DNA of 64,000 nt from Helichrysum umbraculigerum (taxonomy: Eukaryota; Streptophyta; Magnoliopsida; Asterales; Asteraceae). The position numbers were made by a program, and so were the translations under genes. The notes beneath the pieces were generated by a model. That model saw only the letters and a program-made list of their open reading frames with translations. It had not been told where the DNA came from and did no database searches. Position 1 is the stretch's first letter. The number at the start of each line of letters is the position of its first letter. Location of the stretch: the NCBI GenBank assembly GCA_949592205.1, contig CATIUR010000003.1:81434501-81498500 (forward strand), given 5' to 3'. This document shows, piece after piece, positions 33,836-45,482 of this stretch.

Positions 33836-34168
33836 AAATTAAGAGTAAATACTATGAATGGTCTTGTGATTTATAACAAAAATTTTCTTTATACTTTCGT
33901 TTTCACATTTTCAATTCAATAAATTTAAGTTTTGCTCTAAAATGATCCATCCTTCAATTAAAAAGACCAAACTACCCTTTCTCTTATCATTTTTAATAGT
34001 TAGGACTAAAACGGAAAAAGGGTACCTTAGTCATTTTTGATGGACGACGGACCATTTTTGTGCAAACTATAAATTATTGGACTGAAAAGGTAAAAATATA
34101 AATATAGGAACAATTTTGATAAATCGATGTAAACCACACGGAACATTTATAGAATTTACACTAGAATT
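33836..34168. mobile_element. MITE-like element with about 30-bp imperfect terminal inverted repeats
   Basis: The left end TAAATACTATGAATGGTC (from 33846) is the inverted, imperfect counterpart of the right end (34130-34158, GAACATTTATAGAATTTA), and weaker pairing extends about ten bases outwards. No coding capacity, roughly 310-330 bases. Superfamily not assignable; no clear target duplication seen. Confidence 0.45.
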
Positions 34169-34679
34169 TAAGATGCATAATCAAATTTGAAAATGGAGAC
34201 TAATAAATTATTAATTCTAGATGTTCAAGCTCGTGCGATGCACGGTGCTTGATTCTATAACACTTTTTTTGTGTAAATGAGTGAGTCGAGGTAACATGTT
34301 CAAATTAATTAAGATTTTTTGTGTGTGTGTGTGTAAAATGACAATCCTAGACACTATATGATAAATATGTACAATCCGTATAATATACATTGAGTCTCTA
34401 CCCTAGTTCTTGGCTAATGGACTCTCCTACTGCTAGGTCAAATGTCTTTTGGAAATGAGGTTATTCTTTTAATTGTTAAAACGGGTTATATCAAAATGAG
34501 ATGTTTATTTATTAGATCGAGTAATAAGTGTATGCTATTCATTCATTGTACTTTGAATAGTTACATTTACTTCATGGTAAACGTTTATATGGATAATTAT
34601 ACTATTCGAAATTATTAAACTTTAGTTGACCTAAATTTGGTCGGCACCAGTGAGATGTCATACGAGTAAATAATAAATA

Positions 34680-34860
34680 AATGAGAAATTTTCAATTTTT
34701 ATCCATGTGGTTTTTCGATTTGACTGATTTTGTCCTTTTATAATTTTTTCACAGTTTTAACCCCATGGTCTTTAATTTCTGATTTTCTATAATTATTATC
34801 CTTGTGACCAACTTGCCGATAAGTCACATTAAATGACTAAGATACCCTTCATCTTTGTCA
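34680..34860 (+). repeat. Dispersed repeat, copy 1
   Basis: Shares blocks such as TGATTTTGTCCTTT and TCTTTAATTTCTG with the reverse complement of 46371-46515. An old non-coding repeat of unknown class. Confidence 0.5.
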
Positions 34861-34870
34861 TCTACACTAT

Positions 34871-37813
34871 TGTAACACCCCCAAATTTAACAGTTTGCGG
34901 AAGCGACGTTTTGGGTGTTACTAATCAATAATCACAAGCACAAAGGATACAGTGAACGACTCTAAATGAGACGTTCGAAAAGTTATTACATTAATACATA
35001 AGTAGTTTCAAAATACAAGCTCGAGTTCAAGTAAATTCCTAGAGATTCTAATACATAACAACTAGTACAAAAGTAATGTAATAAAATCTCCAAGCTTGTA
35101 AATGCATGCGACTCGAGCTAAGTTAAGCTTATCCTGCTGGGCATCCCTACTGATGCTGTGTACCTGAGAAGCATTACTAAAACGGTCAACCAAAAAGGTT
35201 GGTGAATCTCACAGGTTTATAAGTAAGTAAACAGTTTGAACACACAAGTAGTATTTGTAAATCTCAGCTAGCCAGTATGTAACGATCACAAGTCATGCAC
35301 ATCGTTCACATAAGTTTTAATAAGTGGGTGGTCGCAAGTCATGCAAACCGTTTGATACAATCGCCATGAGCCCCCATAGTTGATGCTTAACGTACAGTAA
35401 ATATCGGTACCCCCTCATGAATGTAATCCAAAACATTCATACGGAACGAGTAAGAAACGCCCGTTTCTACAGGAACGGTTCGTGGTAGTGCTTGCTACCC
35501 CGGGCGGGGATTGTCAGTCCCATATGGATCCATATACTAAAACTCGCGCTTATCACATAACTAACAACTATGGTTCAGGAGGATTTCATTGGATTAGTCG
35601 TAAACCCATGCAATTGGCGTATCGTTAATCTCGTACAGTAAGTAAATCATGGCAGCAAGTAAGTTTTATGTGTTCATGTAAAACAGTAATGCATCTCACC
35701 CCTGAGTATAAAACAGTAAAGTAGGGGCTGTAAGACTCACCTGAGTCTGGCAGACAATGCAGTAAGTAAGCAAGTAGTATCCCGAACTAGCAACCCTTAG
35801 CGTCCTAATACGCATAAGGTTTAGTAAGTAAGTGGAATACTTGTAAAGTATCCATGCTAGTTGTTCCCAAACTAGTTAATGTCCGTTAGTTTGTTTGTAC
35901 GTTTGTACTCGTTTGTAAATCGTAGTTTGTATAAAAGTTGTACTGTCCGTTTGTTATCGGTGTATAATAATAATTCCATCCATTATTATTATGTATTCAT
36001 AGTAGTGGTACAGTTGTAAAGTATACTCGTATGATCGTTTGTTTGTATTACAACCTGTATCGTTTGTGTACGTTCCAATGGGCTTAGTCCCCAAATGGTA
36101 CGAGTGAAATCTCGTATGTATTCGTAAGTATGTTCGTATCAGTTAACGTGTAATCCAGCACGTAACTAGTGAGTGAACTTGTAAGTTCGTATCGGATGTA
36201 ATCCAGTGTAGTTGTTCAAGTGTATGTTTGTTGGAGTGCAATCTCCTAAGTATTTCCAAGTGTAATCTCGTACGCGTGTGTGAGTGAAATCTCACGTTTA
36301 GTTTAGTATAGTCTTGTACGTATTCAAGTGTTGTTGTATACTTTCAAAAGTATAGTATTTTCAGGTATAAGTAGCCTCGTATTTGATTTAGTAGTTAAAA
36401 AGTGATTCCAACACTTAGAATATATTTTGTTTTCTGATCTGGGCTTTCTGCGACACAAGGCTTGTGTCGCAGACCGTATGCGACATAAGGTCAGTGTCGT
36501 ATGGATTTGTTTCTGATTTAGTGTTTATGCGACACAATGATTGTGTCGCAGACAAGGGTACGACACAACGATACGACATAGTCGTTGTGTCGCAATCAAG
36601 CGATGGGTAAACTTTGTGTCGTAGATGGTACGACATATAATGCGACATAAGCGTTGTGTCGCATACATTGCGACATAACGTGCGACATAACATGCGACAT
36701 AGTGTTGTGTCGCATGAAGTTTTGGTCCGATGCGACACAAGAGGTCTGTTCGGAAATTTAGTTTCCGAAAACGTATTTTCCGGTTTCCGTTGGGTCTAGA
36801 ACTTTTATACTAGTTTTAATATGTTGTAATGAGTCCATAATAACTATTGTTAGTCGTTTTTAATGTTTGTGGTGTCGTTTTCTTTAAAATGACCAAAATT
36901 GACATTTTCGTAAAAGTGTTCAAAAACGAGTTTAGATTACGTATTTGGACATTACTAAGTTAGGGAAACAATAATCTAGCAAAATAAATGTAATCGGAAA
37001 GTTTCGAGGTCGCCGGAAAACTTACAAAGTTGTCGAAACGAAAATCCGAAAAGATGAAGTTGTAGCCCTCGTTCTCGTGATCACTTTTCTCCAAAACGAG
37101 CCTAGCCTCCGAGGTGGTTTTGTGGTGTTTTTAGGGTGTTTTGTGTGACGGTTTTAGAGAGAGAGAGATGAGAACCGATGGAGAGAGAGAGAGAGAATAA
37201 TTGAGAGTGTGGGGTGTTTGTGTGTGTAAGTAAACAAGGGAGGTGAGGGTTTGACATCCCCTCACCTTGGGCCGGTTGGGTGGGGCCACCATGGTGTGGT
37301 CTCACCAAGTTTTGCTTCCTCGCGTTTGCGCTTCGTGCGGTGTTCGTTTCCCCGGTCGTTTAAACGTAAAACTAATTTTATACGCGATTAAATATACGTT
37401 TGAAAATACGAAATAATATCCGATTATTAAGTTGAAGTATTTTATCAAAATACTAGTTTTCAAGTTATAAATCATAACTTTGTTTGTTTTGTCGGTTGGT
37501 CGAGTTTTTGGAGAGTTTGGTAACGTTTGGGTTAAAACGTACGTTTTTGTTATATTATAAACATAATATAAAGTAGTAGTCAAGGTAATTAAATAATTTA
37601 ACATTATTTAATATTTGTTTTACCAATGTCCGCAAGTTTGTACAATTGTAGTTTCATACGATATGTACGAATCGTATACGCGTATATATATATATTCCAT
37701 CCATATATATATATAAAGTAAATAACGTATATAATCCTATTTCATATTATATACAAGTAATAATCACGTAATTAGGAAAATTTTAAATTGATCCAAATTT
37801 TGGGGTTGTTACA
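34871..37813 (-). repeat. 3' LTR of non-autonomous copy 1
   Basis: Partner of 40879-43821. Contains a CT-rich leader (37140-37210, minus strand), a donor-like GTAAGTTTTC (from 37025) and the palindrome array 36450-36742. Confidence 0.93.
36450..36742. repeat. GCGACACAAG/CTTGTGTCGC palindrome array (copy 1, 3' LTR)
   Basis: Opens with a 21-base perfect palindrome at 36450-36470. About a dozen complete or half units follow, some decayed to GCGACATAA. Counterpart in the other LTR at 42458-42750, with one base changed at 42601. Confidence 0.92.
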
Positions 37814-37826
37814 TTCTCCCCTTGTT
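37814..37826 (-). other. Polypurine tract, non-autonomous copy 1
   Basis: Minus strand AACAAGGGGAGAA next to the 3' LTR. Confidence 0.85.
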
Positions 37827-37972
37827 AATAAAATTTCGTCCCGAAATTTGTTCGAAGTAGTAATCGGTAGTTCTATACTAGTCAGGTAGCTACCATGTGT
37901 ACTAGCAGCCTACAGTCGTAGGGTAGGTCCTACAGTGTTTGAAATCAAGTAGTTGTCAGGTGGTAACGTACC

Positions 37973-38611
37973 CTAATTTTTGTTGCCTGATGGTAGTGGG
38001 CATTGGGCCTTGAGATGGCCAGCACTCCCACAGTTGAAGCAGAGTTTCACCTTAGGAGGATTCGTACTTTTAGGGTAGGATTTGCATCGACCGGTGGGTA
38101 TGGTACGCGGTCCTTCATGATGCCGAGTGCATCGGGAACAGAAAGGTTTCTTTCCCAAGTAGTTTCCGGTGGTTTTGGAGGGAGTAATCTTCACTCTTTT
38201 TGTTGGAGGTGATGTACAGTCAGTGTCGGTATCCTCTTCAGTAGGAGTACTTTGTGAAGTTGGTGGTGAAGTAGGGTTTTCTAAAGCTATCAAACGTAGT
38301 TCGTACTCACGCATACGTACGTCATTTTGGAAAGCAATTCGTCGCAGGTCATCAATGTCTTCCCGTGCTTCAGTAAGTTGTTTTCGCAACGAATCAATAG
38401 TTTGGTTAAGGTGGTTGACTGATTCAGCAGTCAAGGTTACATCAACTGATGCTTTTGCAGCAGTTAGAGCAGCAGGAGGGGCAGTTGCTGCTGCTGATTC
38501 AGCGGAGTGTTCTGTATCACACTCGAGTTCGAGAAGGTAAGGAAACATAGTTGGTTCCTCACTGAGCAGTTCATCATCCAAGGTAGGGTTGTTGACGGAG
38601 TAAGTTGTCAT
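37973..38611 (-). CDS. Second ORF of the non-autonomous family: coiled coil plus zinc knuckle (copy 1)
   Basis: An intact 212-aa ORF with no counterpart in the complete chromovirus. The N-terminal part is acidic with alanine-rich stretches. Residues about 65-110 have heptad-like leucines (LNQTIDSLRKQL, DDLRRIAF, LRLIALE), suggesting a coiled coil. Then come a short basic KRVKI motif (possible nuclear signal), a CxxC...HH segment resembling that of gag (KPFCSRCTRHH), and a CCHC knuckle CFNCGSAGHLKAQC (about 190-203). It looks like a second RNA-binding, self-associating protein. It starts two bases after an acceptor-like TTTCGTAG|GA, hinting at its own spliced mRNA. The same ORF is intact in copy 2 with scattered amino-acid changes, so it has probably been kept by selection. 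Function unknown. Confidence 0.8.
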   Translation of the reverse strand: MTTYSVNNPTLDDELLSEEPTMFPYLLELECDTEHSAESAAATAPPAALTAAKASVDVTLTAESVNHLNQTIDSLRKQLTEAREDIDDLRRIAFQNDVRMREYELRLIALENPTSPPTSQSTPTEEDTDTDCTSPPTKRVKITPSKTTGNYLGKKPFCSRCTRHHEGPRTIPTGRCKSYPKSTNPPKVKLCFNCGSAGHLKAQCPLPSGNKN

Positions 38612-38912
38612 TTCCTACGAAATAAGTGTTCTATTTAAGAATTTGCCTCAAGTAAGTGAAGTTATATTAATTTATCTGTTTAAAGTAACGAATAGCATAC
38701 GAGCTCCCGGTCTCAACCAGTGTGAGATAATTGGGAAGGGAGTTTGGGTTACTGTATCTAAAGTGTAAGGCAAATTGTGTTGTCGGGATTTAAGTAGTCG
38801 GTCGTTTCCTAATCCTATTGTGTACTTAGGATCAAAGAAAACACACAGAATAAAATACAGTGATACATAAGTCATTAAGCGAGAGATTTATGAGAAAAAC
38901 GGTTTCGGGTAA

Positions 38913-40004
38913 TCAAAGAATGAGCGTACCCGGGTTAAGCAAATCACAAAGTCTCGGGTTTGGGTCATCCTCCCTAGCGTTGATTACATAAGCTCTACTC
39001 CTTGTATTGTTGGTTCGGAGTTTCAGTTTTGGGCAGTCCTTCCTGAAGTGCCCGGTACCATTGCACTCATAGCAAGTTTTGGGTGCAGGAGCTTCAGTAC
39101 CAGTGGGGTTGGTTCGGCAATCTTGGGCCAGGTGCCCGAATTTCTTGCATTTTGTACAGGGACAAGAGCCGTTATGATGACGACTACATTTGGAGCAGAA
39201 AGGTTTGCTCCCCTTGTAAGCCTTTGAGTCATTTGCGTTGACAATTGCAGGCTTTTTGTCAGAAGTCGGGTTGGGTGAGTGGGGAATCACTTCCCATTTA
39301 CGTTTGTTATTCGCAGACGGGGTTGAAGTCGAGCCACGGCGGACAGAATTAGCCGTTAACTCATGAGCCATACGAATGGCGCTCTGAATAGTTCCCGGTT
39401 TGGATGAAGTAACTAAGTCTTGAAGTCGCTCAGGAAGTCCGTCAACGTACTTTTCGATCCTTTTGTATTCAGGATCAACCATGGATGGGCACAAAAGTGC
39501 CAGCTGGTGAAAGCGGTTGGTGTATCCGGTGATGTCGTCACCCTGCATCTTGTGATTCCAGAATTCGACTTCCAATTGTTTCAGCTCATCTCTTGGGCAG
39601 TACTCGCCCCTCAGCATAAGCTTCAGTTCATCCCAATGTAGTTTGTAAGCATCGGCAATGCTCACCGTTTGCGCATAAGTGTTCCACCAAGTAAGGGCGG
39701 TGTCAGAAAAGGTGCTGGCGGCGAATTTAACTTTATCCTCTTCCTTGCAGTTGCAGATGAGGAATACTGATTCGATTTTCTCGGTCCATCGAATCAGACC
39801 GATTGCTCCTTCAGTTCCTGCAAAGTTCAGCGGCTTGCAGTTATGGAAATCCTTGTAGGTGCAGGTTTTGGGTTGTGGTCCATTAGTAGCTGTATCTTCG
39901 CTACTAGGGGTTGATGTTCGGGTAGCTAGGGCTTGAGCCACGCTACGGGCAATTATACCCGCTACTTCGGCTTCAGTAAGCATGATTTGACGTCGAGGAG
40001 GCAT
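38913..40004 (-). CDS. gag: Gag of the non-autonomous family (copy 1)
   Basis: 363 aa from the MPPRRQ start (a 9-codon upstream extension exists, but this ATG matches copy 2 and the chromovirus gag start MPPKK). It has the gag core (FAGTEGAIGLIRWTEKIESVF, about residues 60-80; LTWWNTYA; GLPERLQDLV), then a CxxC...HH...C region and CCHC knuckles at CTKCKKFGHLAQDC and CYECNGTGHFRKDC. The ORF stops just after the place where the chromovirus protein continues into protease (RAYVINAREDDPNP...). Gag would form particles; pol must come in trans. An acceptor-like TTTCAAG|GAAC precedes the ATG. Intact in both copies. Confidence 0.93.
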   Translation of the reverse strand: MPPRRQIMLTEAEVAGIIARSVAQALATRTSTPSSEDTATNGPQPKTCTYKDFHNCKPLNFAGTEGAIGLIRWTEKIESVFLICNCKEEDKVKFAASTFSDTALTWWNTYAQTVSIADAYKLHWDELKLMLRGEYCPRDELKQLEVEFWNHKMQGDDITGYTNRFHQLALLCPSMVDPEYKRIEKYVDGLPERLQDLVTSSKPGTIQSAIRMAHELTANSVRRGSTSTPSANNKRKWEVIPHSPNPTSDKKPAIVNANDSKAYKGSKPFCSKCSRHHNGSCPCTKCKKFGHLAQDCRTNPTGTEAPAPKTCYECNGTGHFRKDCPKLKLRTNNTRSRAYVINAREDDPNPRLCDLLNPGTLIL

Positions 40005-40862
40005 GTTCCTTGAAACAATAATAAAGAACATGTGAGGATTTGAATAAGAATTATGGCGGTGATGATTTAGTGCGTTTAAAGAAATTTTGTCAACGGTTGA
40101 AATTGGTTCAAAGTTTGTGGGTTATAATTAAGTTTATACAGTTTCGAAATTTTTGAAAATTTTATAAAAACATTTTGTAAGAAATTTTGTAACATGTTTG
40201 ACAAAAATACATTTGTTATAAAATTTTGATGTTAAAAATCGGTTGTATAATTTGAAGTCTGACGGAGACTTGAGTTGAAAATGATTTTATTGAGATACAT
40301 ATAACGGTACGGTGGGGTACGTTGTAGAATGGTATAAACATCGAATTAGGTAGGAATAGTAATGAAAACAAGGTCTCGATCTTTATATCGGGGGACGTTC
40401 GAGTAACTATGGTTGTCAGTTATAACGGTGTGGAAGTCTTCGAACGTAAGTCGGTAGTCGTGAATTTAGAAAAATCGAATAAGGATGGAACGACGAGAGT
40501 CGGGTTGTCGTTTGCTTGATAAAATTTGAAAGTGAATTTCGTAGTAGTCGAGAGAGAGTATCGTGTCGGGGAAAGAGGCCTATGTATATATATATATATA
40601 TCACATAACCGCCTAGTTCGTGTTTAGCACAATCAAGTAAAAGTCCCGGTTCTCTCGAGGTCAGAGTCAGCTAATGCATTCCGGTTCAACATAACCCCTT
40701 TCAGAACTCACATCATCTTCATTTAATTGTACATAGTTGATCAGGCTATGTTAAATTAAACTTGTATGCTGTAATTCCTGAACCAGTTATACTTAATGAG
40801 GAATACTGCCTAACGGTCATAGTCTAGGCCCACTAAGTGCAACCTAGTTCACTATAACCTTA

Positions 40863-40875
40863 GGCTCTGATACCA
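40863..40875 (-). other. Primer-binding site, tRNA-iMet (copy 1)
   Basis: Minus strand TGGTATCAGAGCC, three bases from the 5' LTR. Confidence 0.92.
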
Positions 40876-40878
40876 ATC

Positions 40879-43821
40879 TGTAACACCCCCAAATTTAACA
40901 GTTTGCGGAAGCGACGTTTTGGGTGTTACTAATCAATAATCACAAGCACAAAGGATACAGTGAACGACTCTAAATGAGACGTTCGAAAAGTTATTACATT
41001 AATACATAAGTAGTTTCAAAATACAAGCTCGAGTTCAAGTAAATTCCTAGAGATTCTAATACATAACAACTAGTACAAAAGTAATGTAATAAAATCTCCA
41101 AGCTTGTAAATGCATGCGACTCGAGCTAAGTTAAGCTTATCCTGCTGGGCATCCCTACTGATGCTGTGTACCTGAGAAGCATTACTAAAACGGTCAACCA
41201 AAAAGGTTGGTGAATCTCACAGGTTTATAAGTAAGTAAACAGTTTGAACACACAAGTAGTATTTGTAAATCTCAGCTAGCCAGTATGTAACGATCACAAG
41301 TCATGCACATCGTTCACATAAGTTTTAATAAGTGGGTGGTCGCAAGTCATGCAAACCGTTTGATACAATCGCCATGAGCCCCCATAGTTGATGCTTAACG
41401 TACAGTAAATATCGGTACCCCCTCATGAATGTAATCCAAAACATTCATACGGAACGAGTAAGAAACGCCCGTTTCTACAGGAACGGTTCGTGGTAGTGCT
41501 TGCTACCCCGGGCGGGGATTGTCAGTCCCATATGGATCCATATACTAAAACTCGCGCTTATCACATAACTAACAACTATGGTTCAGGAGGATTTCATTGG
41601 ATTAGTCGTAAACCCATGCAATTGGCGTATCGTTAATCTCGTACAGTAAGTAAATCATGGCAGCAAGTAAGTTTTGTGTGTTCATGTAAAACAGTAATGC
41701 ATCTCACCCCTGAGTATAAAACAGTAAAGTAGGGGCTGTAAGACTCACCTGAGTCTGGCAGACAATGCAGTAAGTAAGCAAGTAGTATCCCGAACTAGCA
41801 ACCCTTAGCGTCCTAATACGCATAAGGTTTAGTAAGTAAGTGGAATACTTGTAAAGTATCCATGCTAGTTGTTCCCAAACTAGTTAATGTCCGTTAGTTT
41901 GTTTGTACGTTTGTACTCGTTTGTAAATCGTAGTTTGTATAAAAGTTGTACTGTCCGTTTGTTATCGGTGTATAATAATAATTCCATCCATTATTATTAT
42001 GTATTCATAGTAGTGGTACAGTTGTAAAGTATACTCGTATGATCGTTTGTTTGTATTACAACCTGTATCGTTTGTGTACGTTCCAATGGGCTTAGTCCCC
42101 AAATGGTACGAGTGAAATCTCGTATGTATTCGTAAGTATGTTCGTATCAGTTAACGTGTAATCCAGCACGTAACTAGTGAGTGAACTTGTAAGTTCGTAT
42201 CGGATGTAATCCAGTGTAGTTGTTCAAGTGTATGTTTGTTGGAGTGCAATCTCCTAAGTATTTCCAAGTGTAATCTCGTACGCGTGTGTGAGTGAAATCT
42301 CACGTTTAGTTTAGTATAGTCTTGTACGTATTCAAGTGTTGTTGTATACTTTCAAAAGTATAGTATTTTCAGGTATAAGTAGCCTCGTATTTGATTTAGT
42401 AGTTAAAAAGTGATTCCAACACTTAGAATATATTTTGTTTTCTGATCTGGGCTTTCTGCGACACAAGGCTTGTGTCGCAGACCGTATGCGACATAAGGTC
42501 AGTGTCGTATGGATTTGTTTCTGATTTAGTGTTTATGCGACACAATGATTGTGTCGCAGACAAGGGTACGACACAACGATACGACATAGTCGTTGTGTCG
42601 AAATCAAGCGATGGGTAAACTTTGTGTCGTAGATGGTACGACATATAATGCGACATAAGCGTTGTGTCGCATACATTGCGACATAACGTGCGACATAACA
42701 TGCGACATAGTGTTGTGTCGCATGAAGTTTTGGTCCGATGCGACACAAGAGGTCTGTTCGGAAATTTAGTTTCCGAAAACGTATTTTCCGGTTTCCGTTG
42801 GGTCTAGAACTTTTATACTAGTTTTAATATGTTGTAATGAGTCCATAATAACTATTGTTAGTCGTTTTTAATGTTTGTGGTGTCGTTTTCTTTAAAATGA
42901 CCAAAACCGACATTTTCGTAAAAGTGTTCAAAAACGAGTTTAGATTACGTATTTGGACATTACTAAGTTAGGGAAACAATAATCTAGCAAAATAAATGTA
43001 ATCGGAAAGTTTCGAGGTCGCCGGAAAACTTACAAAGTTGTCGAAACGAAAATCCGAAAAGATGAAGTTGTAGCCCTCGTTCTCGTGATCACTTTTCTCC
43101 AAAACGAGCCTAGCCTCCGAGGTGGTTTTGTGGTGTTTTTAGGGTGTTTTGTGTGACGGTTTTAGAGAGAGAGAGATGAGAACCGATGGAGAGAGAGAGA
43201 GAGAATAATTGAGAGTGTGGGGTGTTTGTGTGTGTAAGTAAACAAGGGAGGTGAGGGTTTGACATCCCCTCACCTTGGGCCGGTTGGGTGGGGCCACCAT
43301 GGTGTGGTCTCACCAAGTTTTGCTTCCTCGCGTTTGCGCTTCGTGCGGTGTTCGTTTCCCCGGTCGTTTAAACGTAAAACTAATTTTATACGCGATTAAA
43401 TATACGTTTGAAAATACGAAATAATATCCGATTATTAAGTTGAAGTATTTTATCAAAATACTAGTTTTCAAGTTATAAATCATAACTTTGTTTGTTTTGT
43501 CGGTTGGTCGAGTTTTTGGAGAGTTTGGTAACGTTTGGGTTAAAACGTACGTTTTTGTTATATTATAAACATAATATAAAGTAGTAGTCAAGGTAATTAA
43601 ATAATTTAACATTATTTAATATTTGTTTTACCAATGTCCGCAAGTTTGTACAATTGTAGTTTCATACGATATGTACGAATCGTATACGCGTATATATATA
43701 TATTCCATCCATATATATATATAAAGTAAATAACGTATATAATCCTATTTCATATTATATACAAGTAATAATCACGTAATTAGGAAAATTTTAAATTGAT
43801 CCAAATTTTGGGGTTGTTACA
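40879..43821 (-). repeat. 5' LTR of non-autonomous copy 1
   Basis: 2943 bases, followed by target copy ACTAT. The splice-donor-like site used for the predicted leader intron is at 43033-43032 (minus strand), with acceptors at 40010-40009 (gag) and 38616-38615 (second ORF). Palindrome array at 42458-42750. Confidence 0.93.
42458..42750. repeat. GCGACACAAG/CTTGTGTCGC palindrome array (copy 1, 5' LTR)
   Basis: Same array as 36450-36742. It starts about 285 nt downstream, on the minus strand, of the donor at 43033. Confidence 0.92.
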
Positions 43822-43826
43822 ACTAT

Positions 43827-44762
43827 AACTGCCTACTAGGTTTCCAAAACCTAAATCTATTCATGTGCTTGTCCAAAATTACAAATAAAGACAAATTCAT
43901 CAAAATCTTAACTCATAAAAAATGTTGTGCATACACACAAATCTAAATCTGAAATTGCAAACAAATGAAGTTACAGACCAAATTTTTAAAAAACCATACA
44001 CTGGATATTATTTTTCAGGTGCAACGTCTCTCGTCGTTACTTTCTTGAACTTTAACTCCAAACGAACCAGCTTTCGCCTCTAACCAGATCCAATCGACCG
44101 AAAACCAGAATCAAAGGGGTTTTAAATCGACTAGAAACTAGATCCAAAGACAATTCTTGGTTGGATTTCTTTCGTGGCCGAAATTAACAAGTGTTGGTAG
44201 TATAGGATTGTGTTGTTTGGCCGGAAAACAAGATGGTAGTGGCTTAAGAGTGGTGGCGGCCGGCCAGATCAAAACCAAGTCACCAGATACCCACCGTCGA
44301 GATAAATGGTGGTGTTAGATGACAGATGATAACACGTTCGTGAAGGAAGAGCCTTACAAATTGGTGTCTTCTTTTAGAGATTCAGATTTGCGTTTACAGA
44401 TCTAACAAATATGATATGATGGTAGGTTTTTGATTTTGATTTTGGTTTTAAAGAGATGGTGAGATTTAGAGGAGGAAAAAAGGAATTAAAGAATGAATAT
44501 ATGTAATAATAAATTAATATGTGTTTTTGTGATGTTTTTTGATGTGTGAATATATGGAGTTTAGATGGTGAATGAGGTTGGAATTTTCTCGACATGTGGT
44601 CTGGTTTATGAGGAAATAATTAAAATTAAAATAATAAAAGGAAAAAGATAATGGAAGGGAAGGATATGAAATGAAGAAGAAAGATAAATATTTTGGTCAT
44701 TTTGTTGGATTTAACGGAATTTTTAAACGAAAGTTAGGTGAAGGGTGTTTGGGGCTAAATTT
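43827..44762. other. Spacer, no recognised features
   Basis: AT-rich sequence with no credible ORF. The stretch 44660-44762 appears to be the left half of an old dispersed repeat whose other half resumes at about 46371 after the intervening LTR-like block. Confidence 0.4.
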
Positions 44763-44766
44763 TATG

Positions 44767-45432
44767 TCAGGATACGGGATCCCGAAGTCTTTAGTTACTG
44801 TTGAGAATTATATCCACGATCTTGGATATATTCAGGATAAAGCTAAGACTAAGGATCCTGAGATAGTATGTATTTATGATACAGGTTATCAGGATCTTGG
44901 ATGTATCCAGGATCCTTCTTGGATAAAGGATCCCGATTATGGATGAGTATTTAGGTGTATTTAGGATCCTGAGTACTATAGAAATCTCAGATATCCTCAG
45001 GATCCCACATATTTTTAGTATCATGAATGCTCAGGATCCCGGATATGTTAAGTATATCGGGGATCAGATGTTATTAACCTTTGTTTATTAGTTTATGATC
45101 AGGATCCTGGATGATTAGGATCCCAGACGATCAGGATCCCGGATACGATAGATATCCTGGAATTAAATGTTACTAATCATTGTTTGTCTGATTATATTCA
45201 GGATCTTGGATGATTCAGGATCCCGAGTGATCAGGATCCAGGATATATTCGGTATCCTGAGTAAAACGTTACTAATACCTATTTTTCCGTTGTGTATCTT
45301 GACCAAGTCTTGCAGGAGTTAAACGTGGGTCAATTATGCCATTAATTTCGGATTAAGGCTTGGAAGAGGTCAAATAAAATGTGTGGAGAGCTGAGTCAAG
45401 GCGGAAGACTGGAGGATCCCGGATAATTCGGG
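44767..45432. repeat. Array of GGATCC-centred motifs (AGGATCC[C/T]GGAT)
   Basis: More than fifteen scattered copies of CAGGATCCCGGATA or variants, each containing GGATCC, GGATCT or a close form. They lie upstream of the TATA box at 45475. Spacing is irregular (about 15-60 bases), unlike the regular arrays of the other LTRs. Confidence 0.8.
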
Positions 45433-45474
45433 ATAATCCCTGATTTTTAGGAAAGTTAGTTACCTTGTATCTAC

Positions 45475-45482
45475 TATAAATA
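45475..45482 (+). promoter_or_regulatory. TATA box of the GGATCC-array LTR
   Basis: TATAAATA about 43 bases after the last GGATCC motif. Confidence 0.55.

Larger units (their letters stand above)
33145..34870. other. Spacer between the nested block and the first non-autonomous element
   Basis: AT-rich, no credible genes. Holds an ATT microsatellite (about 33278-33320), a MITE-like element (about 33836-34168), Helitron-end-like motifs (about 34220-34245) and a dispersed repeat (34680-34860). Ends with target copy ACTAT (34866-34870). Confidence 0.5.
34871..43821 (-). mobile_element. Non-autonomous chromovirus-derived element carrying gag plus a second ORF, copy 1
   Basis: Two LTRs of exactly 2943 bases (34871-37813 and 40879-43821), TG...CA, perfect target duplication ACTAT (34866-34870 and 43822-43826). 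I noticed only about four base differences between the LTRs, so it is young. On the minus strand: tRNA-iMet primer site, gag ORF (40004-38913), second ORF (38611-37973), purine tract. All pol domains are absent. This matches the concept of TR-GAG elements (LTR elements coding only for GAG) but adds a second protein. It presumably moves with enzymes from full-length relatives such as 8386-19201. Confidence 0.92.

Noticed and set aside
36415..36742. Cysteine/arginine-rich ORFs in the GCGACACAAG arrays (also at 42423, 52299, 58255)
   Set aside because: They are translations of the palindrome array and recur in every LTR copy; no independent coding evidence.
36450..36742. CRISPR-like array
   Set aside because: Repeats are palindromic, irregularly spaced, without unique spacers, and lie in plant LTRs; CRISPR does not apply.
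37814..40878. Hidden pol domains in the non-autonomous elements
   Set aside because: I looked for RT (FIDD), RNase H (CDAS), integrase (HHCC, DDE) and protease (DSGA) motifs on both strands between the LTRs in both copies and saw none.
44374..44595. 73-aa minus-strand ORF
   Set aside because: Low-complexity, no similarity to known proteins, no gene context.
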